Under the pieces are notes generated by a model that ran no database searches, was not told the origin of the DNA, and saw nothing but the letters and a program-made list of their open reading frames with translations. The position numbers were made by a program, and so were the translations under genes. From Micromonospora sp. HNM0581 (GTDB lineage Bacteria; Actinomycetota; Actinomycetes; Mycobacteriales; Micromonosporaceae), in NCBI RefSeq assembly GCF_012726175.1, contig NZ_JAASAD010000009.1, forward strand, positions 62,001 to 126,000: a stretch of DNA of 64,000 nt. Direction: 5' to 3'. Positions 8,990 through 18,653 of the stretch are shown here, piece by piece; positions within the stretch are counted from its first letter, which is position 1; each line of letters starts with the position of its first letter.

Positions 8990-10159
8990 TCAGTTAGACC
9001 GAGTCCGATCATCCGGTGTGGATTCCGCAAGCAGTTCCGGCGCCTGCGGCTGCCGGGGTGCCAGCTCCACCTGCCCCGGCGTGGGCAGTTCCTGATCCGA
9101 CACACCGAGTTCCGCGAGTTTGCGGGCGCTCACCAGCACCCGCGCCTCCAGCGAGCCCACCGCCCGGTTGTACGCGGTGACCGCGCTACCGAGCGAGGCA
9201 CCCAGCTTGCCGACATGGTCACCCAGCGTCGACAGCCGCCCGTACAGTTCCCGCGCCACCGTGTGAACGGCCATCGCGTTACGGGTCAACTGTTCCTGCC
9301 GCCACGACCAGGCGACCGTACGCAGTAACGCGACAAGGGTAGCCGGGGTGGCCAGTACGACGTTGCGGGCGAAGGCGTGCTCCAACAGGGTCGGATCGCG
9401 TTGCAGGGCCACGTCGAGGAACGGGTCCGCCGGCACGAACAGCACCACGAACTCCGGAGTGGACTCGAACGCGGCCCAGTACGACTTGGCGGCCAACGCG
9501 TCGACGTGCGCCCGGAGATGCTTCGCATGCGCGTCGAGATGGCTGTCCCGGCCCCGTTCGTCGCGCGCCTCCATCGCGGTGAGGTACGCGTCGAACGGGG
9601 CCTTGGCGTCCACCACCACGCTCCGGCCGCCGTGCAGCCGTACCACCAGGTCGGGGCGTACCGTCTGCTGGTCGGTGGCGGCGGTCACCTGCTCGGCGAA
9701 GTCGCAGTGCTCCAACATCCCGGCGGCCTCGACGATGCGGCGCAACTGATGCTCACCCCACCGACCGCGTACCTGCGGCGCACGCAGTGCCGCCACCAGC
9801 TGTTTCGTCTCCGTACGCAGCTCACCGGAAACCGTGCTCATCGCGCGGACCTGCTCGCGCAGTTCAGCGTACGCGTCGACCCGCTCCCGTTCGAGGTCGG
9901 CGACCCGCTGCTCGTAGCGACGCAGCGTGTCGTGCAGTGGGGCCACCGCCCGGGCGACCGCCTCCTGCGACTGGGCCGTCGCCTCGTAGCTCAACGCCCG
10001 CATCGACTGCTCCAACCGCCCCTCGCCCTCGCGGGTGGCGTGCAGGGTGGCTTCCAGCCGCGCTATCCGGGTCGCTGAGTTGGCCCGGGCGGCGAACCAG
10101 CCGATCGAACCGCCGGCACCGAGACAGACGACGACAACCGCCAGGGTCGATAGCTCCAT
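8990..10159 (-). CDS. rmuC: RmuC-family DNA recombination protein (contains a TTA codon)
   Basis: 389 aa from the ATG at 10159 (MELSTLAVVVVCLGAGG). An in-frame extension of 109 codons is rejected because it overlaps the start region of the divergent gene and reads as low-complexity sequence. An N-terminal membrane anchor (residues 5-25) leads into a coiled coil to about 140. The RmuC nuclease-like core follows, with RGRWGEHQLRRIVEAAGM, PDLVVRLHGG, VVVDAKAPFDAYL and VLFVPADPFLDVA. RmuC proteins limit DNA inversions and rearrangements. Codon 278 (bases 9326-9328) is the rare leucine codon TTA. Confidence 0.9.
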   Translation of the reverse strand: MELSTLAVVVVCLGAGGSIGWFAARANSATRIARLEATLHATREGEGRLEQSMRALSYEATAQSQEAVARAVAPLHDTLRRYEQRVADLERERVDAYAELREQVRAMSTVSGELRTETKQLVAALRAPQVRGRWGEHQLRRIVEAAGMLEHCDFAEQVTAATDQQTVRPDLVVRLHGGRSVVVDAKAPFDAYLTAMEARDERGRDSHLDAHAKHLRAHVDALAAKSYWAAFESTPEFVVLFVPADPFLDVALQRDPTLLEHAFARNVVLATPATLVALLRTVAWSWRQEQLTRNAMAVHTVARELYGRLSTLGDHVGKLGASLGSAVTAYNRAVGSLEARVLVSARKLAELGVSDQELPTPGQVELAPRQPQAPELLAESTPDDRTRSN

Positions 10160-10267
10160 CCTGAGAAGCTTGCCAAAGCCGTGCCCTTCGTGCCCGGACG
10201 GGTACGCGCTGCCTTTCGGGTCGGGCTCGGCGCGCCGGGCATCGTCGGCCCAGGTGGGTACGTTGAA

Positions 10268-10972
10268 GTGGTGGAGTTTCTGTTGCTCGTCCTGTTCGTG
10301 GTGCTGCTCGGCGGTGTCCTGCTCTGGTGGCGTCGGGAGCGTACCGCTCGTGCGGCCCGCAGCCTCGCCGATGTGCGAGCTGACGCGTGGCGGTGGCACG
10401 AGCGTCTCGGCGGGCAGGTGATGAACCTCGGCGGTGAGGACCCGGCGGTGCGCCAGGCACTGGCCGACGCCGCCGAGCGCTACCACGCCGCCGGGTCCCA
10501 GTTGGAGCAGGCCAGGAGCGTCACGCAGTACCGGCTCGCCCGGGAGACCGCAGTGGAGGGTCTCAGCTACACCCGGGCCGCGCGGCTGGCGATGGGCATC
10601 GACCCGGGACCGGCCCTGCCGCCGTTGGCCGCTGCCGCCGGTGCCGGTGAGCTGACCGTGCCGCGCCAGGTCGAGGTGCAGGGCCAGAGGTTCGAAGCCG
10701 GACCGCGACCCGGGCAGGACACCCCGTACTACTACCCGGGCGGACGGGTACGGGGCCGACCGGTGCCGGCCGGCTGGTACTCCACCCCCTGGTGGCGGAC
10801 CGCGCCAGGCGCCGGTGTCGGGCTGCTCGGCGGCATGCTGATCGCCGACGCTCTCTTCTCACCGTCGTTCGGCGACCCGGGCTACGACGCCGAAGCCGCC
10901 ACCGACGTGCGGGAGCCGAGCGACGTCGGGGGCGACTCCGGCGAAGCCGATTTCGGCGGCGGGAACTTCTGA
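10268..10972 (+). CDS. Membrane-anchored protein with Gly-rich C-terminus, unknown function
   Basis: 234 aa from the GTG at 10268, which lies behind AGGTGGG. An upstream in-frame GTG at 10181 would add 29 residues and bury the membrane anchor. The mature layout is a single N-terminal transmembrane helix (EFLLLVLFVVLLGGVLLWW), a basic stop-transfer segment and a helical region to about residue 100. A Pro/Gly/Tyr-rich region with DTPYYYPGG and WYSTPWW follows, then a short hydrophobic stretch (GVGLLGGMLIADALF) and an acidic tail ending DFGGGNF, recalling the Gly-rich tails of TPM-type membrane proteins. The function is unknown. It is divergent from rmuC. Confidence 0.65.
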   Translation: MVEFLLLVLFVVLLGGVLLWWRRERTARAARSLADVRADAWRWHERLGGQVMNLGGEDPAVRQALADAAERYHAAGSQLEQARSVTQYRLARETAVEGLSYTRAARLAMGIDPGPALPPLAAAAGAGELTVPRQVEVQGQRFEAGPRPGQDTPYYYPGGRVRGRPVPAGWYSTPWWRTAPGAGVGLLGGMLIADALFSPSFGDPGYDAEAATDVREPSDVGGDSGEADFGGGNF

Positions 10973-10992
10973 CACCGCTCTTCCCGCACCCC

Positions 10993-13782
10993 TCAGCCGG
11001 TGTTGCGCATGCCGGCTGCGATGCCGTTGACGGTGGTGAGCAGGGCCCGCTCCAGGGCCGTACCGTCGCTGGGGGCCCGTCGGCCACCCGGTGCGGTGGC
11101 CACCGCCCGTCCGGCCGCACCCGAGTCGCGGTACTGCCGCAGCAGTGCCACCTGGAGGTGGTGCAACGGCTCCAGGTAGGTGTCGCGTACGGCGAGGGTG
11201 CGTTGCAGCACCGGGGAGTTCTCCAGCAGGTCCGGTGAGTCGGTGACGGCGAGCACTTCGCGTCGGGTCAACTCGTACTCCTGCTCGATCTTGTCGAAGA
11301 TCGGGTGCAGCTGCTTCGGGACCAGAGTCTCGACGTACCGGCGGGCGATGCCGAGGTCGGTCTTGGTCAGCATCATCTCCACGTTGGACAGGAACGTGCG
11401 GAAGAAGTGCCAGTTGCGGTGCATCTCGGCGAGCACGTCGGCCAGCCCGGCCTCCCGGGCGGCGGCCAGACCGGAGCCGACGCCGAACCAGCCGGGCACG
11501 ATCTGCCGGGTCTGGGTCCAGCCGAACACCCACGGGATGGCCCGCAGCCCGGCCAGCCCGGCGCCGGTGTTGGGCCGCTTCGCCGGCCGGGAGCCGATGT
11601 TCAGCGCACCGAGCAGCTCGGTCGGGGTGGACGCCCAGAAGTACGCGGGCAGGTCCGGATCCTCCACCAGCGAGCGGTACGACCGGAACGCCGACTCCGA
11701 CACCACGTCCATCGTCGCGTCCCAGCGTTCCAACATCTCGGCGGGTTGGCGGGGCGCGGTGTGCAGCAGCGTCGCCTGGAGCACGGCGGCCACGCTCAGT
11801 TCCAGGTTCTCCCGGGCCAGCGCGGGCAGGGTGTACTTGTCGGAGATCACCTCACCCTGCTCGGTGACCTTGATCGCCCCGTCCAGGGTGCCGTACGGCT
11901 GCGCCAGGATCGCGTCGTGGGTGGGGCCGCCGCCGCGCCCGACCGTGCCGCCCCGGCCGTGGAAGAGCCGCAGGTGCACACCGTGCCGGGCCGCCACGTC
12001 CCGCAGTGCCCGCTGCGCCCGGTGGATCGACCACTGGCTGGTGGTGATGCCGGCCTCCTTGTTGGAGTCGGAGTAGCCGAGCATCACCTCCTGCACGTCA
12101 CCTCGGGCCGCCACCAGTGCCCGGTACGCCGGTAGGGACAGCAGTTCGTCGAGCAGTTCGCCGCCGGAGTTCAGCTCGGCCGGCGTCTCCAGCAGCGGCA
12201 CGATGCCGATCCGGGCCCGCCCGCCGTGTACGTCGACCAGGCCGGCCTCACGGGCGAGTACGACTGCGGCGAGCACGTCGTCCACGCCGAGGGTCATCGA
12301 GATGATGTACGACTCGATCACCTCGGAGCCGAACCGGTCCTGCGCCTCACGGATGGTGCTGAACACGTCGAAGGTCTTGCGGGCCGACTCACTGAGCGGG
12401 GTGTCCGTCGTCGACAACGGCCGGCGACTGGCCAACTCGTCGGCGAGTAGCTTGGTGCGTTCCAGCCGGCTCAGCGACGGGTAGTCGTCGACCTCACCCA
12501 CCGCTGCGTACAGCTGGGTGAGCACCTCGTGGTGTTTCTCGGCGTGTTCGCGGACGTCCATGGTCGCCAGGTGCAGGCCGAACGCGGAGACGGTACGGAT
12601 GGTCGAGGCGAGCCGGCCGACGGCGGTGAGCTGACCGGAGTTGCGGGCCAACGAGGCGCGTAGCAGATCCAGGTCGGCGATCAGCTCGGCCGAACCACGG
12701 TAGTCGCGCCCCGGCACGTGCGGCGTGCCCTGGCGCAGTCGGGCCCGGGTGTTGGCGAGCTTGGCGCGTACGCAGCGGGCCTTGAGCCGGTACGGCTCCT
12801 CGGCGTTGACCCGGCGGAAGCGGGGCGCCACCTCCGGCAGGGCGTCGAGGTCCGCGGCGAGGCTTGCGGACAGGTCGAGTGACACTCCGCGCAGCCGGCG
12901 GGAAACCGACACCTCGCTGATCAACTCTTCCATCGCCGCTTCGGTGGCGGTCAGGCCATGCTCGTGTTGGATGGCCAGCACCTCGCGGGTCACGGTCGGG
13001 GTGACGAACGGGTTGCCGTCCCGGTCACCGCCGATCCAGGTGCCGAAGGTCAGCGGTCGTGCCGTCGGCGAGGTTTCCACGCCGAGCGTACGCAGCGTCT
13101 CGGCGAGGTCGTCGAGGACCTGCGGAGCCGCCTCGGCGTAGAGGTCACGCAGGTAGTAGATGGCGTTACGTGCCTCGTCGGTCGGGTCCGGCCGATCGAG
13201 TCGCAGCTCGTCGGTCTGCCACATCAGGTCGAGCAGCTCGGCCAGCCGCCGGTTCGCCGGACCCTCGTCGCTGGCGCCGTAGAGGATCGCGTTGGCGGTC
13301 TCGGCGTCCAGTTCGTCGGCGATCGCCCGCAGCTTGGACAGGATCGACCGGCGGGCCGCCTCGGTCGGGTGGGCGGTGAAGACCGGACGTACCGCCAACC
13401 GGCGGGCCACCGAAGCGATCTCCTCGGCCGGCACCCCGCGTTCCGCGATCATCTTGGCCGCCTGATCCAGCCAACCGCCCTGAACGGCGCGACGGCGGCG
13501 CAGGTCGCGGGCCCGGTGCACCTGCTCGGTGATGTTGGCCAGGTGGAAGTAGGTGGAGAAGGCGCGGGCCAGCTTGGTGCCGGTGGTCACATCGAGCCCG
13601 CCGAGTCGCCGGGCGGCGGCCGGTGCGTCGGCGCGAACCTGGGCCCTGATCTCCTCCACGAGGTCGAGTAGCGGGCGACCCTCCTGGCGGGCCAGGGTCT
13701 GCCCGAGCAGCGTGCCCAGCCTGCGGATGTCGGCGCGCAGCGCGGCGTCGGGGCCGTCGTGATCGTGCTGGTCGGTCACCAT
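10993..13782 (-). CDS. ppc: Phosphoenolpyruvate carboxylase
   Basis: 929 aa. It catalyses anaplerotic carboxylation of phosphoenolpyruvate to oxaloacetate. Catalytic His138 lies in [13 protein letters not shown]. The mobile loop [15 protein letters not shown] and the lysine-containing [10 protein letters not shown] motif are intact, and the protein ends in the canonical Asn-Thr-Gly. Upstream is GAGGAG; the ATG at 13782 is only 3 nt from it, while the GTG of codon 2 (13779) is at 6 nt and may be the real start. A TTGACG that could be a -35 lies just before it. It is convergent with the Gly-rich protein gene, 20 nt apart. Confidence 0.96.
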   Translation of the reverse strand: MVTDQHDHDGPDAALRADIRRLGTLLGQTLARQEGRPLLDLVEEIRAQVRADAPAAARRLGGLDVTTGTKLARAFSTYFHLANITEQVHRARDLRRRRAVQGGWLDQAAKMIAERGVPAEEIASVARRLAVRPVFTAHPTEAARRSILSKLRAIADELDAETANAILYGASDEGPANRRLAELLDLMWQTDELRLDRPDPTDEARNAIYYLRDLYAEAAPQVLDDLAETLRTLGVETSPTARPLTFGTWIGGDRDGNPFVTPTVTREVLAIQHEHGLTATEAAMEELISEVSVSRRLRGVSLDLSASLAADLDALPEVAPRFRRVNAEEPYRLKARCVRAKLANTRARLRQGTPHVPGRDYRGSAELIADLDLLRASLARNSGQLTAVGRLASTIRTVSAFGLHLATMDVREHAEKHHEVLTQLYAAVGEVDDYPSLSRLERTKLLADELASRRPLSTTDTPLSESARKTFDVFSTIREAQDRFGSEVIESYIISMTLGVDDVLAAVVLAREAGLVDVHGGRARIGIVPLLETPAELNSGGELLDELLSLPAYRALVAARGDVQEVMLGYSDSNKEAGITTSQWSIHRAQRALRDVAARHGVHLRLFHGRGGTVGRGGGPTHDAILAQPYGTLDGAIKVTEQGEVISDKYTLPALARENLELSVAAVLQATLLHTAPRQPAEMLERWDATMDVVSESAFRSYRSLVEDPDLPAYFWASTPTELLGALNIGSRPAKRPNTGAGLAGLRAIPWVFGWTQTRQIVPGWFGVGSGLAAAREAGLADVLAEMHRNWHFFRTFLSNVEMMLTKTDLGIARRYVETLVPKQLHPIFDKIEQEYELTRREVLAVTDSPDLLENSPVLQRTLAVRDTYLEPLHHLQVALLRQYRDSGAAGRAVATAPGGRRAPSDGTALERALLTTVNGIAAGMRNTG

Positions 13783-13854
13783 GCGCTCCTCACGTCAAGT
13801 ACGAAGGACCGCGCTGTCCGACTGCCCCGATCGTATCCACGCGAACCTGCCGGG

Positions 13855-13878
13855 AAGGAAGGGCCCCTTGATAACGCC
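13855..13878. repeat. Possible half of a dispersed Micromonospora-type palindromic element
   Basis: AAGGAAGGGCCCCTTGATAA followed by CGCC resembles one arm of intergenic GGAAGGGCCCCTT...TTAAC-type palindromes that I recall from Micromonosporaceae genomes. No matching second arm is present nearby and no other copy was seen in this window. The identification is from memory and tentative. Confidence 0.25.
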
Positions 13879-13970
13879 CTTCGTTCCGGGGAACCCGTGC
13901 CCGGCTGCGACGCTGCCGAGGTGCGTCGGTCGAGGTCTTCCGGAGGTCGAGAACCGCTGTTCACAGCCGA

Positions 13971-13976
13971 TAGCGT
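13971..13976 (+). promoter_or_regulatory. -10 box retained in front of the S66 remnant
   Basis: TAGCGT lies exactly 6 nt before the ATG of the truncated S66 reading frame, matching the leaderless arrangement of intact genes in this window. Confidence 0.4.
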
Positions 13977-13982
13977 CGGGGC

Positions 13983-14114
13983 ATGACGTCGTTGGTGCAG
14001 CCCCCGAAGCCCCGACCTGGCGATCGAGTGGCGATCGTCTCACCCTCCGCCGGCCTGCCGGGTCTCTTCCCGTACCTGTCGGCGCCGTCGACGTACCGGT
14101 GTGCGGGGGTGTAA
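13983..14114 (+). pseudogene. Remnant of an S66 LD-carboxypeptidase (N-terminus only)
   Basis: A 43-codon frame from ATG to TAA. The first 25 or so residues contain PPKPRPGDRVAIVSPSAG, the typical opening of S66 (LdcA/MccF-like) LD-carboxypeptidases, which run to about 300-350 aa. After LPGLFP the similarity stops and the frame ends in unrelated YLSAPSTYRCAGV. No catalytic Ser-Glu-His region follows before mfd. I read this as a deletion remnant that kept its promoter box and start codon, and it may still be translated. The rest of the 430-bp ppc-mfd gap holds only the possible repeat arm and the mfd promoter region. Confidence 0.6.
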
Positions 14115-14140
14115 ACGGGGAGACGGTCGGGGGGCGGAGC

Positions 14141-14146
14141 TAGGCT
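14141..14146 (+). promoter_or_regulatory. Candidate -10 box of mfd
   Basis: TAGGCT lies 67 nt before the mfd ATG, giving a leader of about 60 nt. No convincing -35 was found, so this is only a candidate. Confidence 0.25.
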
Positions 14147-14213
14147 GTCATTCGGACACCCCCCGTCCGGCTGGACGCGGGGTGATCGTCGTGTCCCCAC
14201 CTCGGAAGTGATC

Positions 14214-17200
14214 ATGACTGCGCTCACCGGACTGTTCGCCGCCGCCCTGGCCGACCCGGGCCTGACCCGCGTTCGTGACCTGGCGCGCTCCGGTGCGGCC
14301 CAGGTCGACGGGCTGGACCTGACCGCCCCGCAGGCGCTGCGCCCGTTCGCGGTCGCCGCGGTCGCGGCGGATCCCGACGACCGGGCCGGCGGCTCGGGGA
14401 GCGGCGCGACGGCTGGCGGCGCGGGACGGGCGGTGCTGGCGGTCACCGCGACCAGTCGCGAGGCCGAGGATCTCGTCGCCGCGCTGGGTGGCCTGCTGCC
14501 GCCCGAGCAGGTGGCGATCTTCCCGAGCTGGGAGACGCTGCCGCACGAGCGGCTCTCCCCACGCTCCGACACCGTCGGTCGACGGTTGGCCGTGCTGCGC
14601 CGGCTGGCGCACCCGGACTCGGCGGACGCGCACGGGCGCACCGGCCCGTTGCGGGTGGTGGTGGCCCCCGTCCGCTCGGTGCTTCAACCCCAGCTCAAGG
14701 GGCTCGGCGATCTGGAACCGGTCCGGTTGGCCGCCGGTGACGAGGCCGACCTGGAGCAGATCGCCCGCCGGTTGACCGACATGGCGTACGCCCGGGTCGA
14801 CCTGGTCACCAAACGAGGCGAGTTCGCCGTTCGCGGCGGCATCCTCGACGTCTTCCCGCCCACCGATGAGCACCCGTCCCGGGTCGAGTTCTGGGGCGAC
14901 GAGGTGGAGGAGATCCGCACCTTCGCCGTCGCCGACCAGCGCACCATCGAGCAGGTCGCCCAGCTCTGGGCTCCGCCCTGCCGGGAACTGCTGCTCACCC
15001 CCGAGATCCGGGAGCGGGCCGCCACGCTCGCGCAGCAGTACCCGGAGCTGGCCGAGATCCTGGACAAACTGGCCGGCGGGGTGCCGGTGGAGGGCATGGA
15101 GTCCCTGGCCCCTGCGCTGATCGGCAACGACTCGATGGAGTTGCTGCTGGACTGCATGCCGGCCGGCACCCACGTGCTGCTCTGTGATCCGGAGCGGATC
15201 CGCACCCGGGCGCACGACCTGGTGCGTACCTCAGAAGAGTTCCTGCAGGCCAGCTGGGCGGCGGCCGCCGTCGGTGGCCATGCCCCGGTCGACCTGGGAG
15301 CAGCGGCCTTCCACACTCTCGCCGACGTACGCGCCCACGCCGCGACCCTGCGCCAGCCCTGGTGGACGCTGTCCCCGTTCGGCCTGGCCGAGCCGGGCGT
15401 CGCCGCGACCCGGCAGCCCTGGGAGGACGAGCCGGAGGCCGTCGATGTCACTCCTGACGACGCCATCGCGGTGGCGCTGACCGCCCAGCCCGCACCGCTC
15501 TACCACGGGGAGACCGCCCGAGTGGTCGACGACCTCAAGCGGTGGGCCGGCGAGGGCTGGTCGATCGCGCTGGTCTTCGAGGGCCACGGTCCCGCCCAGC
15601 GGGCCGTCGAGGTGCTCCGCGACGGGGGTCTCGGTGCCCGGATGACCGAGGAGGTGCTGGCCGCACCCGCCCCGGGTGAGCTGCTGGTCACCTGCGGCAG
15701 CCTGACCGGTGGCTTCGTCGACGAGGCGGCCCGGTTCGTGCTGCTCACCGGCAGCGACGTGACCGGTGGTCGGGGCGTGTCGACCCGTGACATGCGGAAG
15801 ATGCCGAGCCGGCGGCGCAACACCATCGATCCGCTGGAGCTGCGCGCCGGTGACCACGTGGTGCACGAGCAGCACGGCATCGGCCGGTACGTCGAACTGG
15901 TACAGCGGACCGTCAACGGCGCGTCCCGGGAATATCTGGTCATCGAGTACGCCCCGAGCAAGCGCGGTCAGCCCGGTGACCGGCTGTTCGTCCCCACCGA
16001 CCAGCTCGACCAGTTGAGCCGCTACGTCGGCGGCGAGCAACCGAGCCTACACAAGATGGGCGGCTCGGACTGGCAGAAGTCCAAGGCCCGAGCCCGCAAG
16101 GCGGTCAAGGAGATCGCCGCCCAGTTGATCCAGCTCTACGCCGCCCGTAAGGCGTCCAAGGGGCACACCTTCGGGCCGGACACCCCCTGGCAGCGGGAGT
16201 TGGAGGACGCATTTCCCTGGCAGGAGACGCCCGACCAGCTCGCCGCCATCGAAGAGGTCAAGCGGGACATGGAGCAGAGCGTCCCGATGGACCGGCTGAT
16301 CTGCGGCGACGTCGGATACGGTAAGACCGAGATTGCGGTACGGGCGGCGTTCAAGGCGGTGCAGGACGGCCGGCAGGTCGCCGTGCTGGTGCCGACCACC
16401 CTGCTGGTGCAGCAGCACTACAACACCTTCGCCGAGCGGATGAGTCAGTTCCCGGTGACCATCCGGCAGCTGTCCCGCTTCCAGACGCCGAAGGAGGCCG
16501 AGCAGACCCTCGCCATGGTCGCCGACGGCACCGCCGACGTCGTCATCGGCACCCACCGGCTGCTGGCCTCGGCCACCCGGTTCAAGTCGCTCGGGCTGGT
16601 CATCGTCGACGAGGAGCAGCGCTTCGGCGTCGAGCACAAGGAGCACCTGAAGTCGATGCGGGCGGCGGTCGACGTGCTGAGCATGTCCGCCACCCCGATT
16701 CCGCGCACCCTGGAGATGGCGATCACCGGCATCCGGGAGATGTCCACCATCGCTACGCCACCGGAGGAGCGGCACCCGGTGCTCACCGCCGTCGGCGCGC
16801 AGGACGACCGGCAGGTGGCCGCCGCGATCCACCGTGAGCTGCTCCGCGACGGCCAGGTCTTCTACCTGCACAACCGGGTCGAGTCGATCGAGCGGACCGC
16901 CCGCCGGCTGCGGGAGTTGGTGCCCGAGGCGCGGGTGGCGGTGGCGCACGGGCAGATGGGCGAGGATGCCCTGGAGAAGGTGATGGTCGGCTTCTGGGAG
17001 AAGGAGTACGACGTCCTGGTCTGCACCACGATCGTCGAGTCCGGCATCGACATCCCGAACGCGAACACACTGATCGTGGAGCGGGCCGACCTGCTCGGCC
17101 TGGCCCAGCTGCACCAGATCCGGGGGCGGGTCGGCCGGGGCCGGGAACGGGCGTACGCGTACTTCCTCTATCCGGCGGACAAGCCGCTCACCGAGCACGC

Positions 17201-17882
17201 GCACGAGCGGCTGGCCACCATCGCCCAGCACACCGAGTTGGGAGCCGGCATGTACGTGGCGATGAAGGATCTGGAGATCCGTGGTGCCGGCAACCTGCTC
17301 GGCGGCGAACAGTCCGGGCACATCGAGGGCGTCGGGTTCGACCTGTACGTGCGGATGGTCGGTGAGGCGGTGCAGGCGTTCAAGGGTGAGCGTCCGGAGG
17401 AGGAGACCGACATCAAGATCGATCTCCCGGTGGACGCGCACCTGCCGCACGACTACGTGGGGGTGGAGCGGCTGCGGCTGGAGATGTATCGCAAGCTGGC
17501 GGAGGCGCGTGACGAGGAACGGCTACGGGAGGTGGCCGCCGAGATGACCGACCGGTACGGTGAGCCGCCGGCGCCCGTGCAGAATCTGATCGCGGTGGCC
17601 CGGTTCCGGCTGCTGGCCCGGTCCTACGGCCTCACCGACGTCAGCCTGCAGGGCCGGCACATCCGGTTCGGGCCGTTGCCGTTGCCGGATTCCAAGCAGC
17701 TACGGCTCAAGCGCTACCATCCTGACTCGGTCTACAAGGTGGCGGTGGACCAGGTGAGCGTGCCCCGGCCGACCACCCGCCGGGTCGGCGGCGAGCCACT
17801 GCGGGACCAGGCCCTGCTGGAGTGGTGCGCCCAGTTGCTCTCCGACGTCCTCGGCGCACCCGCCGGTGTCACTGGTGGGTAG
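14214..17882 (+). CDS. mfd: Transcription-repair coupling factor
   Basis: About 1222 aa. Mfd binds RNA polymerase stalled at DNA damage, displaces it with its translocase and recruits UvrA. In order: a UvrB-like N-terminal module (LPHERLSPRSDTVGRRL, RGGILDVFPP), the CarD-like RNA-polymerase-interacting domain near 545 (GDHVVHEQHGIGRYVEL), Walker A near 698 (GDVGYGKTEIAVRAAF), DEEQ Walker B near 798, the helicase motif LSMSATPIPRTLEMA, QIRGRVGRG, and the TRCF C-terminal domain. GGAAG five nt upstream favours the ATG at 14214 over the GTG at 14208. It heads a block syntenic with M. tuberculosis Rv1020-Rv1026. Confidence 0.96.
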   Translation: MTALTGLFAAALADPGLTRVRDLARSGAAQVDGLDLTAPQALRPFAVAAVAADPDDRAGGSGSGATAGGAGRAVLAVTATSREAEDLVAALGGLLPPEQVAIFPSWETLPHERLSPRSDTVGRRLAVLRRLAHPDSADAHGRTGPLRVVVAPVRSVLQPQLKGLGDLEPVRLAAGDEADLEQIARRLTDMAYARVDLVTKRGEFAVRGGILDVFPPTDEHPSRVEFWGDEVEEIRTFAVADQRTIEQVAQLWAPPCRELLLTPEIRERAATLAQQYPELAEILDKLAGGVPVEGMESLAPALIGNDSMELLLDCMPAGTHVLLCDPERIRTRAHDLVRTSEEFLQASWAAAAVGGHAPVDLGAAAFHTLADVRAHAATLRQPWWTLSPFGLAEPGVAATRQPWEDEPEAVDVTPDDAIAVALTAQPAPLYHGETARVVDDLKRWAGEGWSIALVFEGHGPAQRAVEVLRDGGLGARMTEEVLAAPAPGELLVTCGSLTGGFVDEAARFVLLTGSDVTGGRGVSTRDMRKMPSRRRNTIDPLELRAGDHVVHEQHGIGRYVELVQRTVNGASREYLVIEYAPSKRGQPGDRLFVPTDQLDQLSRYVGGEQPSLHKMGGSDWQKSKARARKAVKEIAAQLIQLYAARKASKGHTFGPDTPWQRELEDAFPWQETPDQLAAIEEVKRDMEQSVPMDRLICGDVGYGKTEIAVRAAFKAVQDGRQVAVLVPTTLLVQQHYNTFAERMSQFPVTIRQLSRFQTPKEAEQTLAMVADGTADVVIGTHRLLASATRFKSLGLVIVDEEQRFGVEHKEHLKSMRAAVDVLSMSATPIPRTLEMAITGIREMSTIATPPEERHPVLTAVGAQDDRQVAAAIHRELLRDGQVFYLHNRVESIERTARRLRELVPEARVAVAHGQMGEDALEKVMVGFWEKEYDVLVCTTIVESGIDIPNANTLIVERADLLGLAQLHQIRGRVGRGRERAYAYFLYPADKPLTEHAHERLATIAQHTELGAGMYVAMKDLEIRGAGNLLGGEQSGHIEGVGFDLYVRMVGEAVQAFKGERPEEETDIKIDLPVDAHLPHDYVGVERLRLEMYRKLAEARDEERLREVAAEMTDRYGEPPAPVQNLIAVARFRLLARSYGLTDVSLQGRHIRFGPLPLPDSKQLRLKRYHPDSVYKVAVDQVSVPRPTTRRVGGEPLRDQALLEWCAQLLSDVLGAPAGVTGG

Positions 17883-17904
17883 GGGGCATGAGAGAGTGAC
17901 AGGC

Positions 17905-18651
17905 ATGCGTGTTCGCCGTCTTGTCGCCGTCGCCAGCGTGGCGGTCGGCCTCGTCGCTCTCACCGGTTGCCGTTCCGAGCCCGGTGTCGCCGCGTACGTC
18001 GGTGACCACCGGATCACCGAGGACGCGGTCACCGAGATCATCGAGGACGCTCAGGCGACGAACCCGATCCCCACCGGAACGGACGACGTACCGCCCGGCC
18101 AGGAGCCGCAGTTGCCGGGCCGCAGCCAGGTGGTGAGCACTCTGGTGCTCGGTGAGGTCTGTGAGCGCATTTCCGCCGCCGAGGGCTACCGGCCGGAGGG
18201 GCAGGTCGACCCCGCCCAGGTGGCGCAGGGCATCGGCCTCAGCCCGGAGACCGGGTACGTGCGCCAGGTCGCCGATCTGTACACCTGCCTGTCCGGGATC
18301 CCGATCGGCGCTCCGGTGGCCCCGACCGAGCAGGAGCTGGTCGATCTGGTGGCGGCGGGTAAACGGGCCGGTGCGGTGCCGGCCGAGGTGACCGTCGAAC
18401 AGGCCGCCGCCCAGCTCGACGGTGACCAGCTGCGTCAGGCGCTGGCCAGCCGTAACTCCCTGCGTGAGGCCGTCGAGACGTATGACGTGACGGTCAACCC
18501 CCGCTACCGGCCGTTGGTGTTCCCGGTGCTCAGTTTCACCGGACAGGCCATCGCGGTGGGCGTGCCGTTGGGCGAGCCGGGCTCCGACGCGGTCACCGAC
18601 ATCTCCACTCCGAGGCCGCGGCCCGAGCCGGCCGCACCGACCGCCGGCTGA
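17905..18651 (+). CDS. SurA-like N-terminal domain lipoprotein
   Basis: 248 aa. The signal peptide ends in the lipobox L19-T20-G21-C22, so the protein should be tethered outside the membrane. The mature part begins with VAAYVGDHRITEDAV, the opening of SurA/PpiC-type chaperone N-terminal domains, and remains helical. No PPIase domain is evident, so a chaperone role is only inferred. A GTG nine bases upstream is an equally possible start. It starts 22 nt after the mfd stop and ends 2 nt before mazG, indicating one transcript. Confidence 0.75.
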   Translation: MRVRRLVAVASVAVGLVALTGCRSEPGVAAYVGDHRITEDAVTEIIEDAQATNPIPTGTDDVPPGQEPQLPGRSQVVSTLVLGEVCERISAAEGYRPEGQVDPAQVAQGIGLSPETGYVRQVADLYTCLSGIPIGAPVAPTEQELVDLVAAGKRAGAVPAEVTVEQAAAQLDGDQLRQALASRNSLREAVETYDVTVNPRYRPLVFPVLSFTGQAIAVGVPLGEPGSDAVTDISTPRPRPEPAAPTAG

Positions 18652-18653
18652 GT

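Noticed and set aside
7702..8997. A 431-aa plus-strand reading frame across the S8 protease N-terminal half
   Set aside because: It is antisense to a gene with a complete catalytic triad and signal peptide. Its composition (Arg/Gly/Val/Asp-rich, no domains) is typical of third-position GC bias shadows.
10160..10486. N-terminal extension of RmuC by 109 codons
   Set aside because: The extension has no domain, precedes a clear membrane anchor and overlaps the divergent gene; the ATG at 10159 gives the normal family length.
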